This document shows, one piece after another, positions 1 through 6,943 of a stretch of DNA of 64,000 nucleotides. The position numbers and the translations under genes were made by a program. The stretch is from assembly GCF_024357955.1 (NCBI RefSeq), contig NZ_JANEYT010000020.1:1-64000 (forward strand). The letters are read 5' to 3'. The notes beneath the pieces were generated by a model, which was not told the DNA's origin, did no database searches, and worked only from the letters and a program-made list of their open reading frames with translations. The first letter of the stretch is position 1, and each line of letters begins with the position of its first letter. Origin of the DNA: Photobacterium pectinilyticum (GTDB lineage Bacteria; Pseudomonadota; Gammaproteobacteria; Enterobacterales; Vibrionaceae).

Positions 1-99
1 GGGGCTTTCTTGTATCTGACGCTCCCGAAAGTGCTGTGCACTTTGGTCGCGTCCGGAAGCCCGGCGCGTTGAGTCCCGCTGGTGCGCCAGCCCGACCGC

Positions 100-444
100 T
101 CAGTATCCCCGCTCAGCTAAGCCATAACTCGAACTTGACTGGCTATCTTGGCAATCATTCGGATAGCCAGGATTGATGACCGTGCCTACAGTTTTCTTAC
201 CTGCACAATAATCAAATCGCCCTTTCAGGTAGCCAGCACGGTATTCTTCATACTCAACATCAGAAAAGCCGCCGCGTTTGCCGAGATCTATTTCATTCAA
301 CTCACGATAGCCTTGCTCTCCATGATAGGTACCAAGCTCTTCCCACTGCTTGTTTTTCGCCAAGTCGATTTCATGCTGGCTTGAACAAGCACCTAGAAAA
401 GTGAGTGAAATGCCCAGTAAGCAAAGACCAAGTAACCTAGCCAT
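100..444 (-). CDS. small lipoprotein, DUF2799-like
   Basis: A 114-residue protein with a short hydrophobic signal sequence and a lipobox (LGAC, Cys20), so it is probably processed by signal peptidase II and anchored to a membrane. The mature part is hydrophilic and ends in a Ser-rich tail; the segment EEYRAGYLKGRFDYC (about residues 66-80) resembles the conserved Y-x-x-G-Y-x-x-G-x-x-x-Y-C region of DUF2799 lipoproteins, an assignment made from memory of the family. The start is supported by a GAGGAA ribosome site just upstream. It lies on the same strand as the exporter gene next to it but with only 37 bp between them; no function is known. Confidence 0.7.
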   Translation of the reverse strand: MARLLGLCLLGISLTFLGACSSQHEIDLAKNKQWEELGTYHGEQGYRELNEIDLGKRGGFSDVEYEEYRAGYLKGRFDYCAGKKTVGTVINPGYPNDCQDSQSSSSYGLAERGY

Positions 445-481
445 GGTTTTTCCTCAATTAACGAACTGAGTTAATTATGGT

Positions 482-1681
482 TTATCCATTGAGAGTTGCC
501 ACTGCCCGGCGGCCGCTTTCGCTCATTGTCCCCAGCATTGCTAATAATAGCCCCATACCAGCTCCTATCACCATCAATCCTCCCAAGTGCCAAGCTTGGC
601 TGATCCCCAGTTTTAACAGGCCATTGCTTAGCAGTGACGCAAACACCATTTGGCAGGCCCCGGAGAGGGCTGAGACCGTACCCGCTTTGTTGCCATAAGG
701 GACGAGCAGCAGCGATTGGGCACAAGGAAAAGCGATACCGTTGGCCATCGCCATCAGGAAGTGACCAGTGACCATCCAGATCGGTGACAGGGGGGCTGCA
801 ATTAATACTGAGCCGGCCACTAAGTGTAGCAACGGAGAAAGCATAAGCATTCTCTGTGTTCCTAGGCGAGGGCGAAGCCTTTGGCAGATTAAACCACCAC
901 ATAGCAAGCCGAATGCAGGCCCCATTGCCCAAAGAGCGTAACGCTCGGAAGTCATCCCGATCTGTATCTGCATGATAAACGGCATCATCGAGATAGACAG
1001 GACAACCAGCGAGAAGTTAACCCAGCCGATACCGGCGAAGGAAAGGAAGTGCCGATCTTGGATTAATGACTGATAGGATCTGGCCAATTGGTTGACAGAC
1101 TGGGGGCGTTGAGTTGTTGATAGGGTTTCAGAAAAGCACAGTAGCAACAGTATCCAGACAATAGCGATATAGCCCAGCAGCACGACAAACACCGTTAGCC
1201 AACCAAAATGGTGGTTCACAATTCCGCCAACGACGGGGGCCATGATCGGGGTAAATGCGGCTACAATTGCTAACCAAGTCATGGCTTTGACCAAATCTTG
1301 GCGTTGGTAGCTATCTCGAATAGTGGCCCGTGCTAATACTGCCACACTGCCTGCGCCCATCCCCTGGATAATCCGGCCTAGCAGTAACCAATGGAAGGTG
1401 TCTGCTTGCAAGACAGCGACCGCCAACCCTAATGCAGCAATTAATAAGCCGCTTAACAATACGGGCCTACGTCCAAGGACATCGGATAATGGGCCATAGA
1501 CAAGCTGTGAGGCACCGAAGCTGAACAAGTACCCTGAAACTAATAACTGGGCTTGTTCAGTAGAGAGTTGAAGGGAGACAGCAATGGCAGGTAGTGCTGG
1601 AAAGACCAGTCCTAAACTTAATTGTCCGATGCTGACAATTAAGCATGCAAGCAATAGTGGTTTCCAGTTAAATCCGGCCAT
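482..1681 (-). CDS. Bcr/CflA-family multidrug efflux MFS transporter (EmrD-like)
   Basis: A 399-residue, very hydrophobic protein with about 12 predicted membrane helices, the size of a drug:proton antiporter of the major facilitator superfamily. Helix 2-3 carries the MFS motif A (YGPLSDVLGRRPV, about residues 62-74), and the segment GRIIQGMGAGSVAVLARATIRD is typical of the Bcr/CflA subfamily and close to EmrD. It should export hydrophobic or amphipathic compounds across the inner membrane in exchange for protons; the substrate cannot be read from sequence. An AGGAGA ribosome site lies 5 bp before the ATG. It appears monocistronic, with a 360-bp upstream region. Confidence 0.85.
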   Translation of the reverse strand: MAGFNWKPLLLACLIVSIGQLSLGLVFPALPAIAVSLQLSTEQAQLLVSGYLFSFGASQLVYGPLSDVLGRRPVLLSGLLIAALGLAVAVLQADTFHWLLLGRIIQGMGAGSVAVLARATIRDSYQRQDLVKAMTWLAIVAAFTPIMAPVVGGIVNHHFGWLTVFVVLLGYIAIVWILLLLCFSETLSTTQRPQSVNQLARSYQSLIQDRHFLSFAGIGWVNFSLVVLSISMMPFIMQIQIGMTSERYALWAMGPAFGLLCGGLICQRLRPRLGTQRMLMLSPLLHLVAGSVLIAAPLSPIWMVTGHFLMAMANGIAFPCAQSLLLVPYGNKAGTVSALSGACQMVFASLLSNGLLKLGISQAWHLGGLMVIGAGMGLLLAMLGTMSESGRRAVATLNG

Positions 1682-2041
1682 TTTATCTCCTGTTGTGTGG
1701 ATTATCCCTAAGTAACCTTAAGTTGCTGGATTCAGAACTTAATCAATGTGCTCAGTTCAAGGGAAATAACCGAATGGAATAGTTAGCCTATTGCTAAGTT
1801 ATTTGACGCTGAAGTAGGGGAATTGATTTGTACCCGAAGGGCGAGGTTGCTCAGGACTATGCTGTGTTAGCGACTTTAGAGACTCGGTTGGTCAATTGCC
1901 GCCGACCCTTAACTTCCAGCCAATTCTTGCTGAACCAAGCATACTTAGGTGGCTTGGGTGTAAATATTATGCACGCTTAGAAGGGGAAGGATAAGCAGCG
2001 CAGGCTCAATGGATTATTTCCCAGTGGGAACGAGTATTAAC
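1682..2041. other. intergenic stretch without recognisable gene
   Basis: These 360 bases lie upstream of the exporter gene and downstream of the small membrane protein gene. Apart from the exporter's ribosome site (AGGAGA on the minus strand) I see no ORF with a credible start, no strong hairpin and no repeat. Confidence 0.5.
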
Positions 2042-2341
2042 TTACTTACTGATCGTGTAGGTAAAGGGGCTTGAGAAGGAAAATTTGCTGCCAGTGGTTT
2101 GTACCTTGCCTTGCTTCATCGCAACCAGTACTTCTTTTTGCACTTTGACCAAGGAGAAGAAGCGGATCACCATAAAGATGATGAACATGGGCATGATGAT
2201 TTGAGTCACCGGCATGCTGTGTAATACCAGTTCGTTTATCAGCCATACTGCCAGCATTAGCAACATCACATACAATGAATGGGGTTTAAGGATGATTTTG
2301 ATCTCGCTATCAGTTTCTTCCCGTTCACAGAAAAACGTCAT
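2042..2341 (-). CDS. small membrane protein of unknown function
   Basis: A 99-residue protein, not recognised. A charged N-terminus (residues 1-20) is followed by two hydrophobic stretches, about 24-42 and 46-64, that look like a pair of transmembrane helices with a short loop, then a basic and polar C-terminal tail. The start is well supported by AAGGAG six bases upstream of the ATG. It sits directly downstream of dapD on the same strand, but the strong dapD terminator separates them, so it is probably transcribed on its own. No motif suggests a function. Confidence 0.65.
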   Translation of the reverse strand: MTFFCEREETDSEIKIILKPHSLYVMLLMLAVWLINELVLHSMPVTQIIMPMFIIFMVIRFFSLVKVQKEVLVAMKQGKVQTTGSKFSFSSPFTYTISK

Positions 2342-2392
2342 TACTTACTCCTTATCTTTGTTTGCTGCTACCTTCTCATCAACGTCAGAAAG

Positions 2393-2418
2393 AAAAAACG
2401 CCTCTGATGAGGCGTTTT
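2393..2418 (-). terminator. rho-independent terminator of dapD
   Basis: A perfect 10-bp stem (2395-2404 with 2409-2418) and TGAT loop, followed on the minus strand by a run of T from the A-tract at 2393-2398. It lies 12 bp beyond the dapD stop codon. Confidence 0.9.
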
Positions 2419-2429
2419 GTTACAGGCGA

Positions 2430-3461
2430 TTAATTGTTGCTGTGTAACTCGCTGTTCAGCTCTACCGCTGATTTGTTTGCCAGACACTCGATCTGACCTG
2501 TCACTGAGTTGCGACGGAACAGTAGGTCTGAAACACCTGCAAGATCGCGTGCTTTCACCATTTCGACTTCCTGGCCGCTCTTATCTAGCATGCGGACTTT
2601 TGAACCCGCCGTCACATATAGACCAGACTCGATAGTACAACGGTCACCCATTGGGAAACCTAGACCGGCATTGGCACCCAGTAAGCTATTTTCACCAATT
2701 GATACAACGACTTTACCGCCGCCAGACAATGTACCCATGATAGAAGCACCACCACCGATGTCAGAGCCGTTACCTACAACAACACCTGCAGAGATACGGC
2801 CTTCAACCATGCTCACACCGGTTGTACCCGCGTTGAAGTTGATGAAGCCTTCGTGCATAACGGTTGTGCCTTCACCCACGTGGGCACCTAAGCGAACACG
2901 TGACGTGTCAGCAATACGCACGCCAGTCGGTACTACGTAGTCGACCATTTTCGGGAACTTGTCGACACAGTCGACAGTGATAGTTTCGCCATTCAGGCGA
3001 GCTTCCATTTGGCGATCAGCCAGCTCAGGCAGATCGATAGGACCTTGGTTGGTCCAAGCGATGTTGTGAAGCAGACCGAAAATACCGTCTAGTACCACGC
3101 CGTGAGGCTTAACGAGGCGATGAGAGATAAGCTGTAGCTTCAGGAAGCCTTCAGACACTGAAGTTGGCGCTTCGTCAGTAGCAAGGATCACAACAACAAG
3201 CGGTTGCTCTGAGGTCGCAGCCTTAGTTGCGAAGCTTGCGCTGGCTTCTTCACCTGCAGCGCTGAAAGCGGCTGCAAGGTCGGCGCTCTGGGCTGCCGTG
3301 ATTTCGATAGCCTGATTACCTTCCTTGTAATCGACGATAGCGGCAATGGCGTCAACTAGCGCGTCAGCTGGATTTAGGATCGGGGTTGGAAAAAACGCTT
3401 CGATGATTTTGTTATCGCGGTTTTTGGTTGCAGTTCCAAGGGCTAGTGAAAAGCTGGCCAT
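2430..3461 (-). CDS. dapD: 2,3,4,5-tetrahydropyridine-2,6-dicarboxylate N-succinyltransferase
   Basis: DapD transfers the succinyl group of succinyl-CoA to tetrahydrodipicolinate in the succinylase branch of lysine and meso-diaminopimelate synthesis, and so feeds both protein and peptidoglycan. The 343-residue length fits the longer DapD type of vibrios and pseudomonads rather than the 274-residue E. coli type. The central part shows left-handed beta-helix hexapeptide character with many Gly/Val steps (for example GISMVEGRISAGVVVGNGSDIGG-like spacing, about residues 215-245). It has its own terminator. In E. coli dapD is beside glnD and map; here those genes lie about 38 kb away. Confidence 0.95.
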   Translation of the reverse strand: MASFSLALGTATKNRDNKIIEAFFPTPILNPADALVDAIAAIVDYKEGNQAIEITAAQSADLAAAFSAAGEEASASFATKAATSEQPLVVVILATDEAPTSVSEGFLKLQLISHRLVKPHGVVLDGIFGLLHNIAWTNQGPIDLPELADRQMEARLNGETITVDCVDKFPKMVDYVVPTGVRIADTSRVRLGAHVGEGTTVMHEGFINFNAGTTGVSMVEGRISAGVVVGNGSDIGGGASIMGTLSGGGKVVVSIGENSLLGANAGLGFPMGDRCTIESGLYVTAGSKVRMLDKSGQEVEMVKARDLAGVSDLLFRRNSVTGQIECLANKSAVELNSELHSNN

Positions 3462-3652
3462 TACTGTTGGTTCTCCATGTCAAAGTAATTCATGCCGGAC
3501 TATAGGTCGGCAAAGTGTGATGAACCCATCATAAAGACACTTGCGCCGATATTGAAGGGGGGAGGGAGGAATCGGTGAAAAATGATGAAATTATGACAAT
3601 GAGAAACGGCTATCGCTATTGATAATTTTAGCGTCGGAACATACGGCTGCCG

Positions 3653-3684
3653 AAAACAAAAAAACCTCCCAGAAAAGGAGGTTT
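3653..3684 (-). terminator. rho-independent terminator of yebG
   Basis: An 8-bp stem AAACCTCC/GGAGGTTT (3662-3669 with 3677-3684) with a 7-nt loop; on the minus strand it is followed by a T-rich run from the A-tract at 3653-3664. It lies 30 bp past the yebG stop. Confidence 0.85.
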
Positions 3685-3713
3685 ATCATGAAGGATATTA
3701 GTCGGTTTAGTTA

Positions 3714-4010
3714 TTAAGCCGCATCATCTTGTTGCTCGGCAACAACTTCAGGCTTAACCGCTTTTTTCTTCGGAGCGGCTTTCTTCTTCGCTCCTAGTGC
3801 AATTAGCACGTCTTCACGTTTTTGTGCCAAGAATAGCGAAAGCTCTTCTTGTTTGGCTTCATCCTCGAAAAGTTCACTTTCGCTTAGCAAAGTAAACATC
3901 TCGTCAGCCATATCTAGCATTTTGTCGTATGCGTCGGCTTCGGACTTAGAGGTGAAAGTCATCTTTTCTTCTCCGTTGCGCTCAACTACATATTTGACGA
4001 TAACAGCCAT
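3714..4010 (-). CDS. yebG: SOS-inducible YebG family protein
   Basis: A 98-residue protein whose first part (MAVIVKYVVERNGEEKMTF, then TSKSEADAYDKMLDMAD) matches E. coli YebG nearly residue for residue. The C-terminal tail is rich in Lys and Ala (KKKAAPKKKAV) and then acidic, different from E. coli. YebG is a small LexA-controlled protein of the DNA damage response with no settled biochemical role. I choose the ATG at 4010, preceded by GGGAGAGG, rather than an upstream in-frame ATG at 4058, because family members start here and the upstream codons would run through the LexA box at 4035-4054. Confidence 0.92.
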   Translation of the reverse strand: MAVIVKYVVERNGEEKMTFTSKSEADAYDKMLDMADEMFTLLSESELFEDEAKQEELSLFLAQKREDVLIALGAKKKAAPKKKAVKPEVVAEQQDDAA

Positions 4011-4034
4011 GGTCACCCTCTCCCGAAATTGATT

Positions 4035-4054
4035 TACTGGCTGTTTATACAGTA
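4035..4054. promoter_or_regulatory. LexA (SOS) box between yebG and the Tag-like gene
   Basis: The 20-mer TACTGGCTGTTTATACAGTA has the CTG-N10-CAG core and 5'-TA/TA-3' ends of the gammaproteobacterial LexA operator. It lies 24 bp before the yebG start and 12 bp before the start of the divergent glycosylase-like gene, so a single repressor dimer could control both. Confidence 0.9.
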
Positions 4055-4066
4055 GCATTAAGGGCT

Positions 4067-4780
4067 ATGTCCAGTGATAAGCGTGTTAATGTGATGGCAA
4101 GAGAAAAATTTTCGCAAATATATGCCCGAGCCGCAGAGCGCAAGGGTGGAGTGGGTGTGCTAGAAAGCATGTTGGCGACGCCATTGTCAGCTGAACAGCT
4201 AAAACAGATAGGTGATGATCGCTGGTTGGCAGCATTTACCCAGAAAGTTTTTCAATCTGGGATCAGCTGGCAGGTTGTACGTAACAAATGGCCCAATTTC
4301 GAAGAGGTATTCTTCGGCTTTGATATTGAAAAGATGTTGTTGATGCCGTCCGAAATGTGGGAGCGAAAAGCGACTGAGCCAGCGATCATCCGTCACTTGG
4401 GCAAGGTGATGACTATTCCTGATAATGCTCAGATGATCCACGAAGCTGCGCTTGAACATGGATCTTTTGCCGCTATGGTCGCTGACTGGCCGCAGGACGA
4501 CATTACAGGCCTCTGGCGCTATTTAAAAAAGCACGGCAAGCGCTTAGGAGGCAATACTGGCCCTTACACATTACGTATTATGGGCAAAGATACCTTTATT
4601 CTGAGCCGGGATGTTGAAGCCTATTTGCGTCAGACCGGAATTATTGATGATGGGAGAGATACGCAAAAATCATTGAAGGCTGCGCAAACAGCCTTTAGTG
4701 ATTGGCAGCAGGAGTCTGGCCGAGCGATGTGTCAAATCAGCCAGATCATTGCGTTCAGTAGTGGTGATAACCGGGTGTGA
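4067..4780 (+). CDS. Tag-like DNA-3-methyladenine glycosylase I family protein
   Basis: A 237-residue protein resembling DNA-3-methyladenine glycosylase I. Two blocks line up by eye with E. coli Tag: QSGISWQVVRNKWPNFEEVFFGFD (about residues 66-89) and IIRHLGKVMTIPDNA (about 107-121). It departs from classical Tag in lacking the N- and C-terminal Cys/His zinc ligands, and at the position of Tag Glu38, eight residues before the conserved Trp, it appears to carry Lys. The base-excision role is thus plausible but not assured. The start is the ATG at 4067 with a close TAAGGG; an in-frame ATG at 4094 is an alternative. The overlapping LexA control region suggests induction by DNA damage together with yebG. 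Confidence 0.75.
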   Translation: MSSDKRVNVMAREKFSQIYARAAERKGGVGVLESMLATPLSAEQLKQIGDDRWLAAFTQKVFQSGISWQVVRNKWPNFEEVFFGFDIEKMLLMPSEMWERKATEPAIIRHLGKVMTIPDNAQMIHEAALEHGSFAAMVADWPQDDITGLWRYLKKHGKRLGGNTGPYTLRIMGKDTFILSRDVEAYLRQTGIIDDGRDTQKSLKAAQTAFSDWQQESGRAMCQISQIIAFSSGDNRV

Positions 4781-4782
4781 TT

Positions 4783-5667
4783 TTATAGGCGCCACTGCTG
4801 ACAAAAGGTGATGAATAGCTTCAGCAATGGGCTTTGGTATTTCTCTTTGTGGTAGAGCAACCAGTACTGACGTTGCATATCGAGCGGTAACGGCAGAATG
4901 GTAAGGCGGTTGTCTTTGACTGCATGCTCGACGGCGCGGCGGGAGAGGCAGGTAATACCAAGGCCTGCAGCAGTACAGTTGATAATGGCCTCAGTGTTGT
5001 TGAGCTCAAAAGCCTGATGCCAATTTTCCAGTCGCGGGGCCAGACGGCCAAAGAAATATTCGCGGGTCCCGGAGCCCGGTTCGCGCAGTATCCATTCGCT
5101 GTGTTCAAGATCGCTCAGGCCAAGCTGCTCAACCTGTGCCAGTGGGTGGGCGGGGTGGCAGGCCACCACCATTTCGTCACCCAGCCAAGGGATCACGGCC
5201 AGGTTGTCGGCTTGTACCTTACCTTCGACAAGGCCGATATCTAACTCGAACTCACTGAGCATATGGCAGATTTGGGCGGTATTGGCGATAAACAGGCTCT
5301 GATCACAATGGCCAGAGTTTTGGCGGAAGTCCCGCAGCAGGAACGGGGTCACTTGGTTGCCGACAGTATCGCTTGAGCCGATCTTAAGCTTTCCGGTTAC
5401 TGGGCCTTCTTGGCAAAACAGTTGCTCGATATCCTGGCTGCGCGCCAGTAGCTCATCGGCCAATGGCAGTAAACGTTTCCCCTGTTCGTTGATCAGTAGG
5501 CGGTTATTGTTGCGGTCAAACAGCTTGTGCCCAAGTTGTTTTTCTAGCTCGGAGAGTGCCATGCTGACAGCGGGTTTGGAGAGATATAGCTTCTCGGCCG
5601 CCGCGGTAATGGTTAGCTCTTGGGCGACAGTGACAAACACTTTTAATTGGCGTAGAGCGATATTCAT
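4783..5667 (-). CDS. LysR-family transcriptional regulator, YeiE-like
   Basis: A 294-residue LysR-type regulator with an N-terminal winged helix-turn-helix (about residues 4-62, containing TAAAEKLYLSKPAVSMALSE) and a periplasmic-binding-like effector domain. Its closest match from memory is E. coli YeiE: shared blocks include LRQLKVF, EWILREPGSGTRE (about 195-207) and GLGITCLSRRAVE (about 241-253). YeiE has been linked to sulfite sensing. It is divergent from the TDT exporter gene starting at 5821, the usual layout for a LysR regulator and its target. The stop lies only 2 bp from the end of the convergent glycosylase-like gene. Confidence 0.85.
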   Translation of the reverse strand: MNIALRQLKVFVTVAQELTITAAAEKLYLSKPAVSMALSELEKQLGHKLFDRNNNRLLINEQGKRLLPLADELLARSQDIEQLFCQEGPVTGKLKIGSSDTVGNQVTPFLLRDFRQNSGHCDQSLFIANTAQICHMLSEFELDIGLVEGKVQADNLAVIPWLGDEMVVACHPAHPLAQVEQLGLSDLEHSEWILREPGSGTREYFFGRLAPRLENWHQAFELNNTEAIINCTAAGLGITCLSRRAVEHAVKDNRLTILPLPLDMQRQYWLLYHKEKYQSPLLKLFITFCQQWRL

Positions 5668-5820
5668 CAGGTTGTCTCTTGTTTTGTCTATTTATTTTGC
5701 CTTTGGTTTCGTTTTTCTTAACGATGCATTAATTTAATTCAAATATCCTAAACGATTAAGTGCCAATAAACTAGCTGGGTATTAAATAGTAGTGACATGC
5801 TGTCGTTGGGGAGCAAAGAA

Positions 5821-6801
5821 ATGATTACCGTAACAAAGCAAAAAGTACTCGGTGCTCCGACACCAATGGCTGGCTTGGCTTTAGGCATTGCTAGCCTTGG
5901 TTGGTGTTGGGAAAATGCCGCGGATCTTGGAGGTCAAGGACAACGGGTCGGGGCTGGGATAGCGAGTATCTTGTTGGTGGTGTTGCTGGTTAAGTTTCTT
6001 ATTCACCCCAAAGCCCTGTGGCAAGATCTCAGCCATCCGGTTGTGGGCAGTGTCGTACCGACGTTTGCCATGGGGGCCATGGTCGTGTCTAAGGCCTTGG
6101 GGGGCGACTATCCGATTGCAGGCCAGGCTTTGTGGCTAGCAGCCGTTGTACTGCACCTGATCTTTTTGGCACTGTTTACTTACCACCGCGTAAAAGATTT
6201 TGAGCTGCACCACATGGTTCCAAGCTGGTTTGTCCCACCTATTGGTATTATCGTCGCTGATGTGGCTTTTCCTGGCGGTGCGTTGCGCCCATTGGCGGAA
6301 GGTCTGCAACTGTTTGGTATGGGGATTTATGCTGTGATGCTACCTCTGATGATTTACCGCCTGATGTTCCGTCATGAAATTCCCGATGCCGCCAAACCAA
6401 CGATTGCGATTATGGCTGCGCCCGCAAGTCTATCTCTGGCTGGTTATCTCACTGTCACCCCGCAACCATCACCGGTCATTATTGCCTTGCTTGGCGGGAT
6501 TGCAGTACTGATGACATTTGTCATCTACTTGGCATTATTCCGCCTGCTACGTTTAACGTTCAGCCCAGGCTATGCCGCATTCACTTTCCCGTTAGTGATC
6601 AGTGCGACAGCGATGTTTAAAGCGACTGCTTGGATGACCACTGAGGGATATGATGTGGAATATATCCAGCAGGTGTCGGCCTTAGCTCACTTTGAACTTT
6701 ATGCTGCGACGGCGGTAGTGAGTTATGTTGCCCTTCGTTATGCGGCATTCTACCGTCCAGTTTCTCAGTTGCTGCACTGCCTGACACCTCGCCGTGCGTG
6801 A
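5821..6801 (+). CDS. TDT-family transporter (TehA / sulfite exporter type)
   Basis: A 326-residue protein with about ten hydrophobic helices that fits the tellurite-resistance/dicarboxylate (TDT) family, the group of TehA, SLAC1 anion channels and the Ssu1 sulfite pumps. Family-like segments are SWFVPPIGIIVADVAFPG (about residues 134-151) and FALLRL-like helices near the C-terminus. I place the start at the ATG 5821, which has GGGGAG seven bases upstream, rather than the ATG at 5797 which has none. Divergent from a YeiE-like regulator gene; because YeiE responds to sulfite in other bacteria, sulfite export is a reasonable guess, but the substrate is not proven. Confidence 0.82.
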   Translation: MITVTKQKVLGAPTPMAGLALGIASLGWCWENAADLGGQGQRVGAGIASILLVVLLVKFLIHPKALWQDLSHPVVGSVVPTFAMGAMVVSKALGGDYPIAGQALWLAAVVLHLIFLALFTYHRVKDFELHHMVPSWFVPPIGIIVADVAFPGGALRPLAEGLQLFGMGIYAVMLPLMIYRLMFRHEIPDAAKPTIAIMAAPASLSLAGYLTVTPQPSPVIIALLGGIAVLMTFVIYLALFRLLRLTFSPGYAAFTFPLVISATAMFKATAWMTTEGYDVEYIQQVSALAHFELYAATAVVSYVALRYAAFYRPVSQLLHCLTPRRA

Positions 6802-6845
6802 TATGTGGCATGGAAGCTCGGTGCTTGAGATGTCATCTGACTAAT

Positions 6846-6868
6846 AGCCCAGCAATGCAGGGCTTTTT
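6846..6868 (+). terminator. rho-independent terminator after the TDT transporter gene
   Basis: AGCCC (6846-6850) pairs with GGGCT (6860-6864), the inner GC/GC adds two pairs, and TTTT follows. It lies about 45 bp past the stop. Confidence 0.75.
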
Positions 6869-6943
6869 AATGATTTGAATTTGCAGCTAATCCATTGATG
6901 ATAGACAATCAAAGGTAATTTCCTCTACCGGTGAGTCACTCGC

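Noticed and set aside
1-99. GC-rich inverted segments at the left edge, possibly the end of an RNA gene or a terminator
   Set aside because: The segment is cut by the window; I could not fold a tRNA or assign an rRNA, and no full terminator is visible.
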